DNA of 6,575 bases from Gammaproteobacteria bacterium (GTDB lineage Bacteria > Pseudomonadota > Gammaproteobacteria > Steroidobacterales > Steroidobacteraceae). The stretch covers positions 1-6,575 of the forward strand of contig JAQGOD010000174.1 of assembly GCA_028293775.1 (NCBI GenBank). Reading direction: 5' to 3'. The notes under the pieces are model-generated. The model searched no databases, was not told the DNA's origin, and worked only from the letters and a program-made list of their open reading frames with translations. This document shows positions 1 through 6,285 of the stretch, piece by piece (positions within the stretch are counted from its first letter, which is position 1; each line of letters begins with the position of its first letter). The position numbers and the translations under genes were made by a program.

Positions 1-1485
1 CTGTACGTGATGTCCGTTGATGGCGGCGGCGCCCCGCGGCAGCTGACATCGGGACCGTTCAGTGATGCGGGGCCGCTGGCCTGGTCTCCGGACGGGAAGT
101 GGATTTTCTTTGCGGGAAATCACAATGAAGACTGGAACCGGGAGCCGGAGGATTGGGCTCGGCATACGGCCATGACCTTGAGCATCTATCGATTGAACGT
201 GGCGGACGGCACCTTGCTGCAGCTTTCGCACGACGTCGGTCCGTACCATGCACCCACCGTATCGCCGGATGGAAAGCTGGTGGCCTTTCTGGGTTACAAC
301 GATAAGCATGTAGGAAATCAGAACGTGCGGCTCAACGTGATGGACACGGACGGCAAGAATCAGCGCATCATCGGGGAGTCGTTGGATCGCTCGTTGTCGG
401 ACTGTCAATGGGCGGCAGACGGACACAGCCTGTATATCGAGTATGTCGATCAAGGCATCACGAAGGTGGCTCGGATGTCGCTGAATGGCCGCATCGAGCC
501 GCTAGCCTCAGATCTGGCACTTGTAATGGGATCAAGCCAATTGCCGTACTCGGGCGGCGAATTCACGGTGTCCAGTAAAGGCGCGGTGGCCTACACAGGT
601 GGCGGTGCCGATCATTTGCCGGAGGTGTATCTGGCACGTGACGGCAAGGCGCAGCGGCTCACCGATTTGAACTCCGAACTCCTGACGGAGGTGAGCATCG
701 GCAAGCTATCGTCGCTGCCGGTGAAGTCATCGACAGACGGACGTTCCATTGATGCGTGGGAATTGCTGCCGCCAAACTTCGATCCCGCCAAGAAATATCC
801 GCTGATCCTCGAAATTCACGGAGGCCCGTACGCGAGCTACGGTCCGACGTTCTCGGCGGACTATCAGTTCTATGCGGCGGCGGGTTACATCGTGGTGTAC
901 GGGAATCCGCGCGGCTCGACTTCTTACGGCGAAGAGTTCGCGAATCTGATCTACAACAACTACCCAAGCCACGATTACGATGACCTCGTGAGCATCGTGG
1001 ATGCGGCAATTCAGAAAGGCGGAGTGGATCCGGACAATTTGTTCGTGACCGGGTCGTCAGGCGGTGGTGTGCTGACGTCGTGGATCGTGGGCAAGACGCA
1101 TCGCTTTCGGGCGGCAGTGACACAGCGGCCGGTCATCAACTGGACTAGCTGGTTGCTGACCACCGATATGGGAGCCTTTGGTGCCCGTTACTGGTTCAAG
1201 CAAATGCCTTGGGACGATCAAGAGACGTATTGGAAACACTCGCCGCTTGCCTTGGTGGGAAACGTCACGACACCGACGATGGTACTCGTGGGCTTGAACG
1301 ACCTACGAACGACGGTGGGGGAAGCGGAGCAGTACTACCAAGCGTTGCAGCTACGGCATGTACCCACTGAACTCTATGAGATTCCGGGTGCGGCACATGT
1401 GGTGATCCGCCCGTCGCAACTGGCGGCGCAAAGTACGGCGATCGTCGAATGGTTTGGGCGGTATCGGAGTCCTTCGGCACATTAA
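1..1485 (+). CDS. S9 family peptidase (prolyl oligopeptidase type), 5'-truncated by window edge
   Basis: This is a serine peptidase of the alpha/beta-hydrolase S9 family, expected to cleave short peptides. The reading frame is open to base 1 and already begins inside a propeller repeat (LYVMSVDGGG), so the true start and any signal peptide lie outside the window; the GTG at 7 is probably internal. Numbering from that GTG, TolB/PD40-like propeller repeats are seen near residues 25-38 (AWSPDG), 83-97 (VSPDG), 133-147 and 186-199. The hydrolase domain runs from about 240 to 490, with HGGP at 271-274 (oxyanion region), NPRGS at 300-304, nucleophile Ser351 in GSSGGG, Asp432 in GLNDLR and His464 in GAAHVV followed by RPSQ. 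All three triad residues are present, so the enzyme looks active. About 494 codons are visible; relatives are usually about 650-700 residues, so 150-200 N-terminal residues are probably missing. It converges on the membrane-protein gene with a 23-bp gap. The family call is firm; the substrate is unknown. Confidence 0.95.
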   Translation: MYVMSVDGGGAPRQLTSGPFSDAGPLAWSPDGKWIFFAGNHNEDWNREPEDWARHTAMTLSIYRLNVADGTLLQLSHDVGPYHAPTVSPDGKLVAFLGYNDKHVGNQNVRLNVMDTDGKNQRIIGESLDRSLSDCQWAADGHSLYIEYVDQGITKVARMSLNGRIEPLASDLALVMGSSQLPYSGGEFTVSSKGAVAYTGGGADHLPEVYLARDGKAQRLTDLNSELLTEVSIGKLSSLPVKSSTDGRSIDAWELLPPNFDPAKKYPLILEIHGGPYASYGPTFSADYQFYAAAGYIVVYGNPRGSTSYGEEFANLIYNNYPSHDYDDLVSIVDAAIQKGGVDPDNLFVTGSSGGGVLTSWIVGKTHRFRAAVTQRPVINWTSWLLTTDMGAFGARYWFKQMPWDDQETYWKHSPLALVGNVTTPTMVLVGLNDLRTTVGEAEQYYQALQLRHVPTELYEIPGAAHVVIRPSQLAAQSTAIVEWFGRYRSPSAH

Positions 1486-1508
1486 GCCGGCAAGCAGCTT
1501 GTGATGCG

Positions 1509-2369
1509 TCATTTCTGACGGTACGCGTCCGCCAGCAACTCCCCATTTATCCCGGCATTTTCCTTGCTGCCGGTCGCAAAGCGATACAACGCCGCCGTGT
1601 AAATGGTGTGCAGCGTTGAACTGACCAAGCCGAGGATGACAATCGTGAGCACAAAGAACAGCAATGCCAAGATTATCGTTCCGCTCGCCTTCGTCGCTAT
1701 CGCGGCAAACAGCAGAAGTCCGGCGAGAAGGACGAGGGGAATCGCTACCACGGCAATGCCGAGACTGATGCCGCCGTTGCCGATGAGATTTTCGCCCCAG
1801 TTGCGCCGCAGAAGCGCGAGGCTGCGGGAGATCGCTTCGATCGGGCCGACGTTCTCTTCTATCAGCACCGGCAGCGTCATCGCCGTCGCAACCGTCCAGC
1901 CCGCGCCGATGAGGGCGACGACAATGCGGCCGATGAGTCCTACCCGTTCTTCGATCGCCCGCAGAATGGTGCCCACCGTAGCCGCTATGATGGCGTATCC
2001 CAGTATGGCGGGTAGGTTGGCAAATGCCATCTGCAGGCCCTCGCCCACGCTGGCCGATTCGCCGTCGAGTCGCTTGAGCGCCACGCTGATCAGCGCCGAA
2101 TTGAAAAACATCATCACGGTATAGCTGACAAGGTAGAACAGGTACGTCGTGATGTAGAACAACAGGCGGCTGGTGTGCGTTGTGCTGTCATCCGTCATAA
2201 CGGGTTGCACGCTGTGGTACAGCGCTAACACCGGCAGCGCAAAGGAGCCGAGCAGGACTAACAATGCAATCGAGGACATCAGCGGGAATACCAATAGCTT
2301 CGGATCTTCCTTGAGCACGTCCCAGCATTGCCCGGCTAGCGACCAACTGCGAGAGATTTTGTCGAACAC
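1509..2369 (-). CDS. Polytopic inner-membrane protein, DUF6159-like
   Basis: This 286-residue integral membrane protein has no assigned function. About six hydrophobic segments are visible, near residues 24-50, 69-97, 118-137, 148-171, 201-225 and 230-250. The N-terminus has an amphipathic stretch (SRSWSLAGQCWDVLKEDPKL) leading into the first helix. The central PVLIEENVGPIEAISRS segment, followed by LLRRNWGENLIGNGG, resembles the signature of the DUF6159 family, recalled from memory and not searched. The start is GTG at 2369-2367. It is chosen because GGAGGG (plus-strand 2377-2382) lies 7 nt upstream and the frame then continues straight into the amphipathic start. It is transcribed divergently from the ABM-fold gene and convergently to the truncated S9 peptidase, so it is probably monocistronic. 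No catalytic residues or transporter motifs are evident. The membrane topology is well supported; the family name less so. Confidence 0.85.
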   Translation of the reverse strand: MFDKISRSWSLAGQCWDVLKEDPKLLVFPLMSSIALLVLLGSFALPVLALYHSVQPVMTDDSTTHTSRLLFYITTYLFYLVSYTVMMFFNSALISVALKRLDGESASVGEGLQMAFANLPAILGYAIIAATVGTILRAIEERVGLIGRIVVALIGAGWTVATAMTLPVLIEENVGPIEAISRSLALLRRNWGENLIGNGGISLGIAVVAIPLVLLAGLLLFAAIATKASGTIILALLFFVLTIVILGLVSSTLHTIYTAALYRFATGSKENAGINGELLADAYRQK

Positions 2370-2510
2370 GGATCAACCCTCCATAGTTACAGCGACATTG
2401 CGCCATAGATAAGCGGCTTCTGGGCGGCTATTTACCGGAAATGTGAATCGGCGCATATATCGGTCCCTTGCACCTAAACTTGGCTCGAACCATCACAATC
2501 CAAAGGAGGA
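2370..2510. promoter_or_regulatory. Divergent intergenic region between membrane protein and ABM-fold genes
   Basis: This 141-bp spacer must hold the promoters of both outward-facing genes. On the plus strand, TTTACC at 2431-2436 and TATATC at 2456-2461 are each 4/6 matches to sigma70 boxes, but the 19-nt spacing is long, so this is only a weak promoter candidate. On the minus strand the only clear signal is the GGAGGG ribosome site at 2377-2382. No convincing operator palindrome was seen. Confidence 0.35.
2502..2509 (+). promoter_or_regulatory. Strong Shine-Dalgarno site of the ABM-fold gene
   Basis: AAAGGAGG is a near-perfect anti-16S match. It sits just 1 nt before ATG 2511 and 4 nt before ATG 2514. 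The tandem ATGATG makes the exact start ambiguous. The second ATG has the more workable spacing, though 4 nt is still short. Confidence 0.75.
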
Positions 2511-2837
2511 ATGATGATAATCCGCGAGTGGCGAGGCCGAGCAAGCCGAGCGAATGCGACCTTGTATCCCATGCATTTTCGGGACGTTGTAGCTCCCGAG
2601 CTGAGACAAGTACACGGTTTTCTGGGGGCGCTGCTGAGCCGTAGCGAGACGGCGGATTGGATTGAATACCTTGTTATCACCCAATGGGCTTCAATGGATG
2701 CAATCAAGGCCTTCGCAGGACCCAAGATTGAACGAGCCGTGGTAGAACCTGGTGCAGTGCGCGCGCTTGAAAGCTACGACTCGACTGTTACCCACTATCA
2801 GGTGTTGGAAACCGTCTCGCCTCTAGCCCTGGGTTGA
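2511..2837 (+). CDS. Small ABM-like (dimeric alpha/beta-barrel) protein
   Basis: This cytosolic protein of 107-108 residues resembles the antibiotic-biosynthesis-monooxygenase / dimeric ferredoxin-like barrel superfamily. The order of elements fits: a first strand (IIREWRG), a helix around residues 13-32 ending in VAPELRQVHGF, a strand GALLSRS, a strand EYLVITQWAS with Trp59, a helix SMDAIKAFAG, then VEPGAVRAL and a last strand THYQVLE with His95. Members range from true monooxygenases to heme-degrading enzymes and stress proteins of unknown role. I see no Asn/Trp/His set that would clearly mark an IsdG-type heme oxygenase, so no reaction is assigned. A very strong ribosome site suggests good expression. 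The start may be 2514 rather than 2511, since the Shine-Dalgarno site is only 1 nt from the first ATG. It is followed after 116 bp by the exported S9 peptidase gene, which has its own candidate promoter, so co-transcription is not needed. The fold call is moderately sure; the function is unknown. Confidence 0.75.
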   Translation: MMIIREWRGRASRANATLYPMHFRDVVAPELRQVHGFLGALLSRSETADWIEYLVITQWASMDAIKAFAGPKIERAVVEPGAVRALESYDSTVTHYQVLETVSPLALG

Positions 2838-2885
2838 ATTCGCATAATCACGGGCCTGCGTGCGCACAGCGATTCAGAAACATCG

Positions 2886-2913
2886 TTGACATTTTTCCGC
2901 ATGGGCGTATTGT
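2886..2913 (+). promoter_or_regulatory. Candidate sigma70 promoter for the exported S9 peptidase
   Basis: A perfect -35 box TTGACA (2886-2891) is followed, after a 16-nt spacer, by TATTGT (2908-2913), a 4/6 match to the -10 consensus. Transcription would start near 2920, giving a leader of about 34 nt before the ATG at 2954. The flanking DNA is AT-rich relative to the genes. This is a motif match only. Confidence 0.45.
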
Positions 2914-2953
2914 TTCCTTATTAGCAACTCCTCTGCACTTTTAGTAAAATAAT

Positions 2954-5113
2954 ATGACGCGAATGGGCCGCAACCATAGGAGGCCGACCAGAAATTTCAC
3001 GCTGGTCGTGACCGTGGGGGTATTGCTATGTGCGCTCGCGAGCCAAGCACAGCCTCCATCGCGGGCTCACGATTTCACGCTGGAGCAGGTCCTCAGCGCA
3101 CCCTTCCCCACGGATCTCAAAGCTGCACCCCAAGGTGAGCGGGTGGCCTGGGTGTTCGACCGGAATGGAACCCGCAACGTCTGGGTTGCCGATAAAGCGG
3201 CCGACGGGAACTACAAAAGCCGATCGATGACGGCCTATAGCGGCGATGATGGTTATGATCTTGGGGAGTTGAGCTGGGACCCCAACGGTCGTCAGGTGCT
3301 GTACACCCGCGGGGGCAGCCTGGAAGGAGGCGGCCCAGTCAATACGATGAGCCTAGCTTCCGGGGCGCCGGCCCAAACGATTTGGGCCGTCTCAGTCGAT
3401 GGCGGCCCACCGCGCCAAATAGGCCTCGGCCACTCTCCCGCGGTTTCGCCCAAGGGCGATGTGGCGGCTTATGTCTCTGCGGGCCAGATCTGGAGCGCGC
3501 CGCTCTCTGGGGGCGCGCCAAGCCAGCTGATTCATGATCGCGGCCAATGCAGTTCCCTCATGTGGTCTCCGGACGGCACGCATTTAGCGTTCGTCAGTGA
3601 GCGGACCGATCACAGCCTTATCGGTGTCTATGACACGACCTCGCACACAATCGTGTGGATGGCGCCAAGCGTCGACTCTGACGCCGCGCCGGAATGGTCG
3701 CCGGACGGGCGTCGACTCGCTTTCATACGAATTCCGGCGAGCGGAGCGGAGCGCTACTTCTTCGAGCGACGTGAAGGACAGCCTTGGTCGATTTGGGTTG
3801 GCGACCCAGGGACCGGTATGGCCAAGCTCGCGTGGGCTGCCAGCAAAGGCGCCGGGAGCGTCTTTCACCCGATCCAGACCGATCGGGTACTGCTGTGGAC
3901 CGCGAGCGATCGATTGGTCTTTCCATGGGAGCGAAGCGAGTGGCTGCACCTGTACTCAATTCCCGCGACCGGCGGCGCGCCGCAGGAGGTCACACCGCAG
4001 GGCGCGTTCGAAGTCTTTAGTGTCGCTCTGAATCCCGATCGCAGTCGAATCATCTATTCCTCCAATCAAGGCGACATAGATCGCCGCCATCTGTGGGAGG
4101 TCTCGGCGACAGGGACTGCAGCGCATCAGCTGACCCACGGTGCCGGCATCGAAGACTATCCGGTCATCGGCGGCGACAAACGCCCTTTCGCGCTGCGAAG
4201 CGATGGTCGCAACCCCGTGCGGCCTGTGATCTTAAGTTCAGGAGCAATGAGCGACCTGGTGCCCGACGCGATTCCCGTGAGTTTTCCGGTAACCCACTTG
4301 GTCGAACCTCAGCAAGTGGTGTTCAGTGCTGCCGATGGATTGGCCGTGCACGGACAACTGTTCTTGCCGCCATCTGGGCGGCGCGGCCGCGGTCCCGCAG
4401 TGCTCTTCTTCCACGGCGGCCCCATCCGCCAAATGCTGCTCGGTTGGCATCCCATGGGGGCCTATACTTATATGTACGCCATGAACCAATATCTCGCGAA
4501 CGAGGGGTATGTGGTGCTTTCAGTCAACTATCGCGGCGGCACCGGCTACGGCTTGGACTTTCGCGAGGCGCCGAACTTCGGTGCCGGCGGCGCCAGTGAA
4601 CTCAATGATATTTTGGGAGCCGCGCTCTATCTTCGCTCCCGGTCAGACGTGGATCCCAGTCACATTGGTATCTGGGGCGGCAGTTATGGAGGTCTGATGA
4701 CGGCTTTAGGGCTCGCGCGCGCCTCCGGTCTACTCGCGGCCGGAGTTGATTACGCAGGCGTGCACGACTGGCGGGCAATGTTGCCACAGCTCGCTGCCGC
4801 CAACGCACCCAAAGGCGCGGCCCAGCTCGCCTACGACTCTTCGGCCATGGCTACCATCGATCAGTGGCGCTCTCCCGTGCTGCTGGTGCATGCCGACGAT
4901 GATCGCAACGTTCCATTCTCCCAGACAGTTGAGCTTGTCGAAGGGCTGCGCAAACATGATGTCGAGGTGGAACAACTGGTGTTGCCCGATGAGATTCATG
5001 ATCTGCTGCGTGAACGGTCTTGGCTGGCATTGTTCGGCGCCGCGGATGATTTTTTCGGCCGGCACCTAATGGCACCACAGGCAGCAGGAGCACGCGGACC
5101 GCGCCCCGACTAG
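2954..5113 (+). CDS. Exported S9 family peptidase (prolyl oligopeptidase / acylaminoacyl-peptidase type)
   Basis: This complete 719-residue serine peptidase is predicted to act on short peptides in the periplasm or outside the cell. The N-terminus is a Sec signal peptide: a basic region (GRNHRRPTR), a hydrophobic core near residues 15-29 and a likely cleavage after SQA, at about residue 32. It is not a lipoprotein, because Cys26 is preceded by Leu rather than Gly, Ala or Ser. A TolB/PD40-type propeller follows, with blades near 106-119 (SWDPNG), 163-174 (SPKGD), 202-215 (WSPDGTHLAF), 247-259 (WSPDGRRLAF) and 357-370. The catalytic domain covers about 455-705, with HGGP at 487-490, NYRGGTGYG at 525-533, Ser577 in GGSYGG, Asp650 in HADDDRNVPF and His682 in DEIHDL, so the triad is intact. 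The length is normal for the family. No Shine-Dalgarno site precedes the ATG; the upstream bases are AT-rich, and ATG 2963 is an alternative start that would keep the signal peptide. Exact specificity (dipeptidyl, acylaminoacyl or oligopeptidase) cannot be read from the sequence. Confidence 0.96.
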   Translation: MTRMGRNHRRPTRNFTLVVTVGVLLCALASQAQPPSRAHDFTLEQVLSAPFPTDLKAAPQGERVAWVFDRNGTRNVWVADKAADGNYKSRSMTAYSGDDGYDLGELSWDPNGRQVLYTRGGSLEGGGPVNTMSLASGAPAQTIWAVSVDGGPPRQIGLGHSPAVSPKGDVAAYVSAGQIWSAPLSGGAPSQLIHDRGQCSSLMWSPDGTHLAFVSERTDHSLIGVYDTTSHTIVWMAPSVDSDAAPEWSPDGRRLAFIRIPASGAERYFFERREGQPWSIWVGDPGTGMAKLAWAASKGAGSVFHPIQTDRVLLWTASDRLVFPWERSEWLHLYSIPATGGAPQEVTPQGAFEVFSVALNPDRSRIIYSSNQGDIDRRHLWEVSATGTAAHQLTHGAGIEDYPVIGGDKRPFALRSDGRNPVRPVILSSGAMSDLVPDAIPVSFPVTHLVEPQQVVFSAADGLAVHGQLFLPPSGRRGRGPAVLFFHGGPIRQMLLGWHPMGAYTYMYAMNQYLANEGYVVLSVNYRGGTGYGLDFREAPNFGAGGASELNDILGAALYLRSRSDVDPSHIGIWGGSYGGLMTALGLARASGLLAAGVDYAGVHDWRAMLPQLAAANAPKGAAQLAYDSSAMATIDQWRSPVLLVHADDDRNVPFSQTVELVEGLRKHDVEVEQLVLPDEIHDLLRERSWLALFGAADDFFGRHLMAPQAAGARGPRPD

Positions 5114-5186
5114 CGGAAGACCCGTCGGCGCATATCTCATCGAATCTCATGGAATTCTTCGCACATCACATTGAGCGCATTAGTCG

Positions 5187-5209
5187 CCCGGCTTTCACGC
5201 AAAGCCGGG
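5187..5209 (+). other. Perfect GC-rich hairpin upstream of the ACT-domain gene
   Basis: CCCGGCTTT (5187-5195) pairs perfectly with AAAGCCGGG (5201-5209) around the 5-nt loop CACGC, a 9-bp stem. It lies 74 bp after the stop of the S9 peptidase gene and about 50 bp before the ATG of the ACT gene. No U-tract follows on the plus strand. On the minus strand, complementary RNA would not have one either. It is therefore not a classical intrinsic terminator. It could be a U-less terminator or RNA-stabilising 3' end for the peptidase, or a leader structure of the ACT gene. Confidence 0.5.
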
Positions 5210-5243
5210 GCTTGGACGTGTTCGGTGTGATGGGATTCGGAGC

Positions 5244-5249
5244 GAGGAG
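5244..5249 (+). promoter_or_regulatory. Shine-Dalgarno site of the ACT-domain gene
   Basis: GAGGAG ends 8 nt before ATG 5258, an optimal spacing. It fixes this start for the 94-residue frame and argues against the overlapping 62-codon frame that opens at 5149, which has no ribosome site. Confidence 0.75.
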
Positions 5250-5257
5250 TAAAATTC

Positions 5258-5542
5258 ATGTTGGTCGAACAGTTGGATGCGGAGGCGAGGCCGGACTCGG
5301 TGGCACGCCTGCGCTTGCGAGTATTGAGCGAGCCTGATCCCGGGGCATTGGTGCGTATTCTGGGGCGATTGCAGCATCTCAACCTGACGCCGCGTCAGGT
5401 TACCGCGGAGATGAGCAGCACCGGCCGCCTATACGTGCAGATCGATATCGTAGGTTTGTGCGAGCGCGAGGTCTCACTCATCGCGTCCAAGATTCGGCAG
5501 GAACCTTTCGTTTACGACGCCCATTGGCATCCCATTTGTTAG
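5258..5542 (+). CDS. Stand-alone ACT-domain protein
   Basis: This 94-residue protein consists almost entirely of one ACT domain, a fold that usually binds amino acids and controls metabolic enzymes. The beta-alpha-beta-beta-alpha-beta pattern is visible: strand 17-24 (RLRLRVLS), the EPDPGAL turn and helix at 25-40, strand 44-52 (TPRQVTAEM), strand 56-66 (GRLYVQIDIVG), helix 69-80, and a final strand near 83-90 (PFVYDAHW). The pattern is similar to small regulatory subunits of acetolactate synthase (IlvN/IlvM), but no large-subunit gene is in the window, so no ilv symbol is given. A good Shine-Dalgarno site supports the ATG start. It is followed by the XRE-cupin regulator gene on the same strand after 56 bp, and preceded by a 9-bp hairpin in the 144-bp gap after the S9 peptidase gene. 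It may sense an amino acid for a partner encoded elsewhere or next door; the ligand is unknown. The fold is convincing, the role is inference. Confidence 0.8.
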   Translation: MLVEQLDAEARPDSVARLRLRVLSEPDPGALVRILGRLQHLNLTPRQVTAEMSSTGRLYVQIDIVGLCEREVSLIASKIRQEPFVYDAHWHPIC

Positions 5543-5598
5543 CAGGCAGCCCGCCCGCTCCCGATACGCAGTGAATCGGTATATCCTTACATAAAACT

Positions 5599-6282
5599 AT
5601 GAACGAAAAAGCTGACCGATCGCGCCTCGGGATGGCGTTACGCGCGTTGCGCAAGAAGAAGGGATGGACTCTTGCCGAGGTGAGCCGACGCACGGGTTTC
5701 TCAATTCCAACTCTCTCCAAAGTGGAAAACGACAAGCTCTCTCTGTCTTACGACAAATTGATCCGGGTGAGCGAGGGATTCAGCGTCGACATAGCCGATC
5801 TGTTCGTCCCCGTAAACTCACCGGACTCACGTGACGCAGCAACTGGCCGTCGGAGCGTCAACCGGCGCGGCGAGGGCGATTTAGTGGCGACCGACAACTA
5901 CGACTATCGCTATTTGAGCACGGACGTTACTCGGAAGAAATTTATTCCCATTCTCGCCGACGTTCATGCGCGCAGCATCGAAGAATTCGGCGAACTCGTG
6001 CGCCACTCCGGCGAGGAGTTTGTATACGTTATCGAAGGGGAGATCGAGTTACATTCAGAATTGTATGCGCCGCTCATCTTGCGCACGGGCGAATCCGCGT
6101 ACCTCGACAGCAACATGGGCCATGCATATGTTGCGCGGGGAACGGGCCCGTGTCGCGTCATGGCCATTTGCTCCGCCTCGGAAAGCGATTTGAAGGAAGC
6201 CGCCGTGAAGCGCCAGTCGAACAACGCGATCAAACGCCGCCCACGTCGAGCAAAGATCAAGCCCGATCCGCGGCAGCGGTGA
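5599..6282 (+). CDS. XRE-family transcriptional regulator with C-terminal cupin sensor domain
   Basis: This 227-residue cytosolic DNA-binding regulator has an N-terminal Cro/CI-type helix-turn-helix at about residues 9-68, with LRALRKKKGWTLAEVSRRTG then SIPTLSKVENDK as the recognition part. After a linker (about 72-110) comes a cupin_2 domain at about 115-192. Its first motif is RHSGEEFVYVIEGEIEL (His136, Glu139, Glu140, Gly147) and its second is TGESAYLDSNMGHAYVARG (His175). The usual Pro and downstream Asn of the second motif are not present, so ligand or metal binding may be altered. Proteins of this architecture sense small metabolites and often control amino-acid, polyamine or sulfur metabolism genes. 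A basic tail follows (residues 204-227, rich in Lys and Arg: IKRRPRRAKIKP). No clear Shine-Dalgarno site precedes ATG 5599; a TATATC at 5580-5585 is a weak -10-like match. It lies 56 bp after the ACT gene and could be co-transcribed with it. The family call is very sure; the target genes and ligand are unknown. Confidence 0.95.
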   Translation: MNEKADRSRLGMALRALRKKKGWTLAEVSRRTGFSIPTLSKVENDKLSLSYDKLIRVSEGFSVDIADLFVPVNSPDSRDAATGRRSVNRRGEGDLVATDNYDYRYLSTDVTRKKFIPILADVHARSIEEFGELVRHSGEEFVYVIEGEIELHSELYAPLILRTGESAYLDSNMGHAYVARGTGPCRVMAICSASESDLKEAAVKRQSNNAIKRRPRRAKIKPDPRQR

Positions 6283-6285
6283 ACT

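Noticed and set aside
1507..1520. Small hairpin CGTCA-TTTC-TGACG between the convergent genes as a terminator
   Set aside because: Only a 5-bp stem, overlapping the stop of the membrane protein gene, without a clean U-tract in either direction.
1603..2124. 173-codon plus-strand frame antisense to the membrane protein gene
   Set aside because: Low-complexity Arg/Ala/Pro/Ser composition; the minus-strand frame has the hydrophobic helices and a ribosome site.
2446..2459. TCGGCGCATAT also found near 5125-5135, as a shared operator
   Set aside because: An 11-nt match is expected by chance several times in a window of this size, and no symmetry supports it.
2860..2867. Palindrome GTGCGCAC between the ABM and S9 genes
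   Set aside because: Eight bases only, without extension or a second copy; too short to call an operator.
2954..3055. Lipoprotein signal at Cys26 of the exported S9 peptidase
   Set aside because: The residue before Cys is Leu, which does not fit a lipobox; an SQA signal-peptidase I site follows a few residues later.
5149..5337. 62-codon plus-strand frame overlapping the ACT start, as a possible leader peptide
   Set aside because: It has no ribosome site, no run of regulatory amino-acid codons, and it overlaps the well-supported ACT start in another frame.
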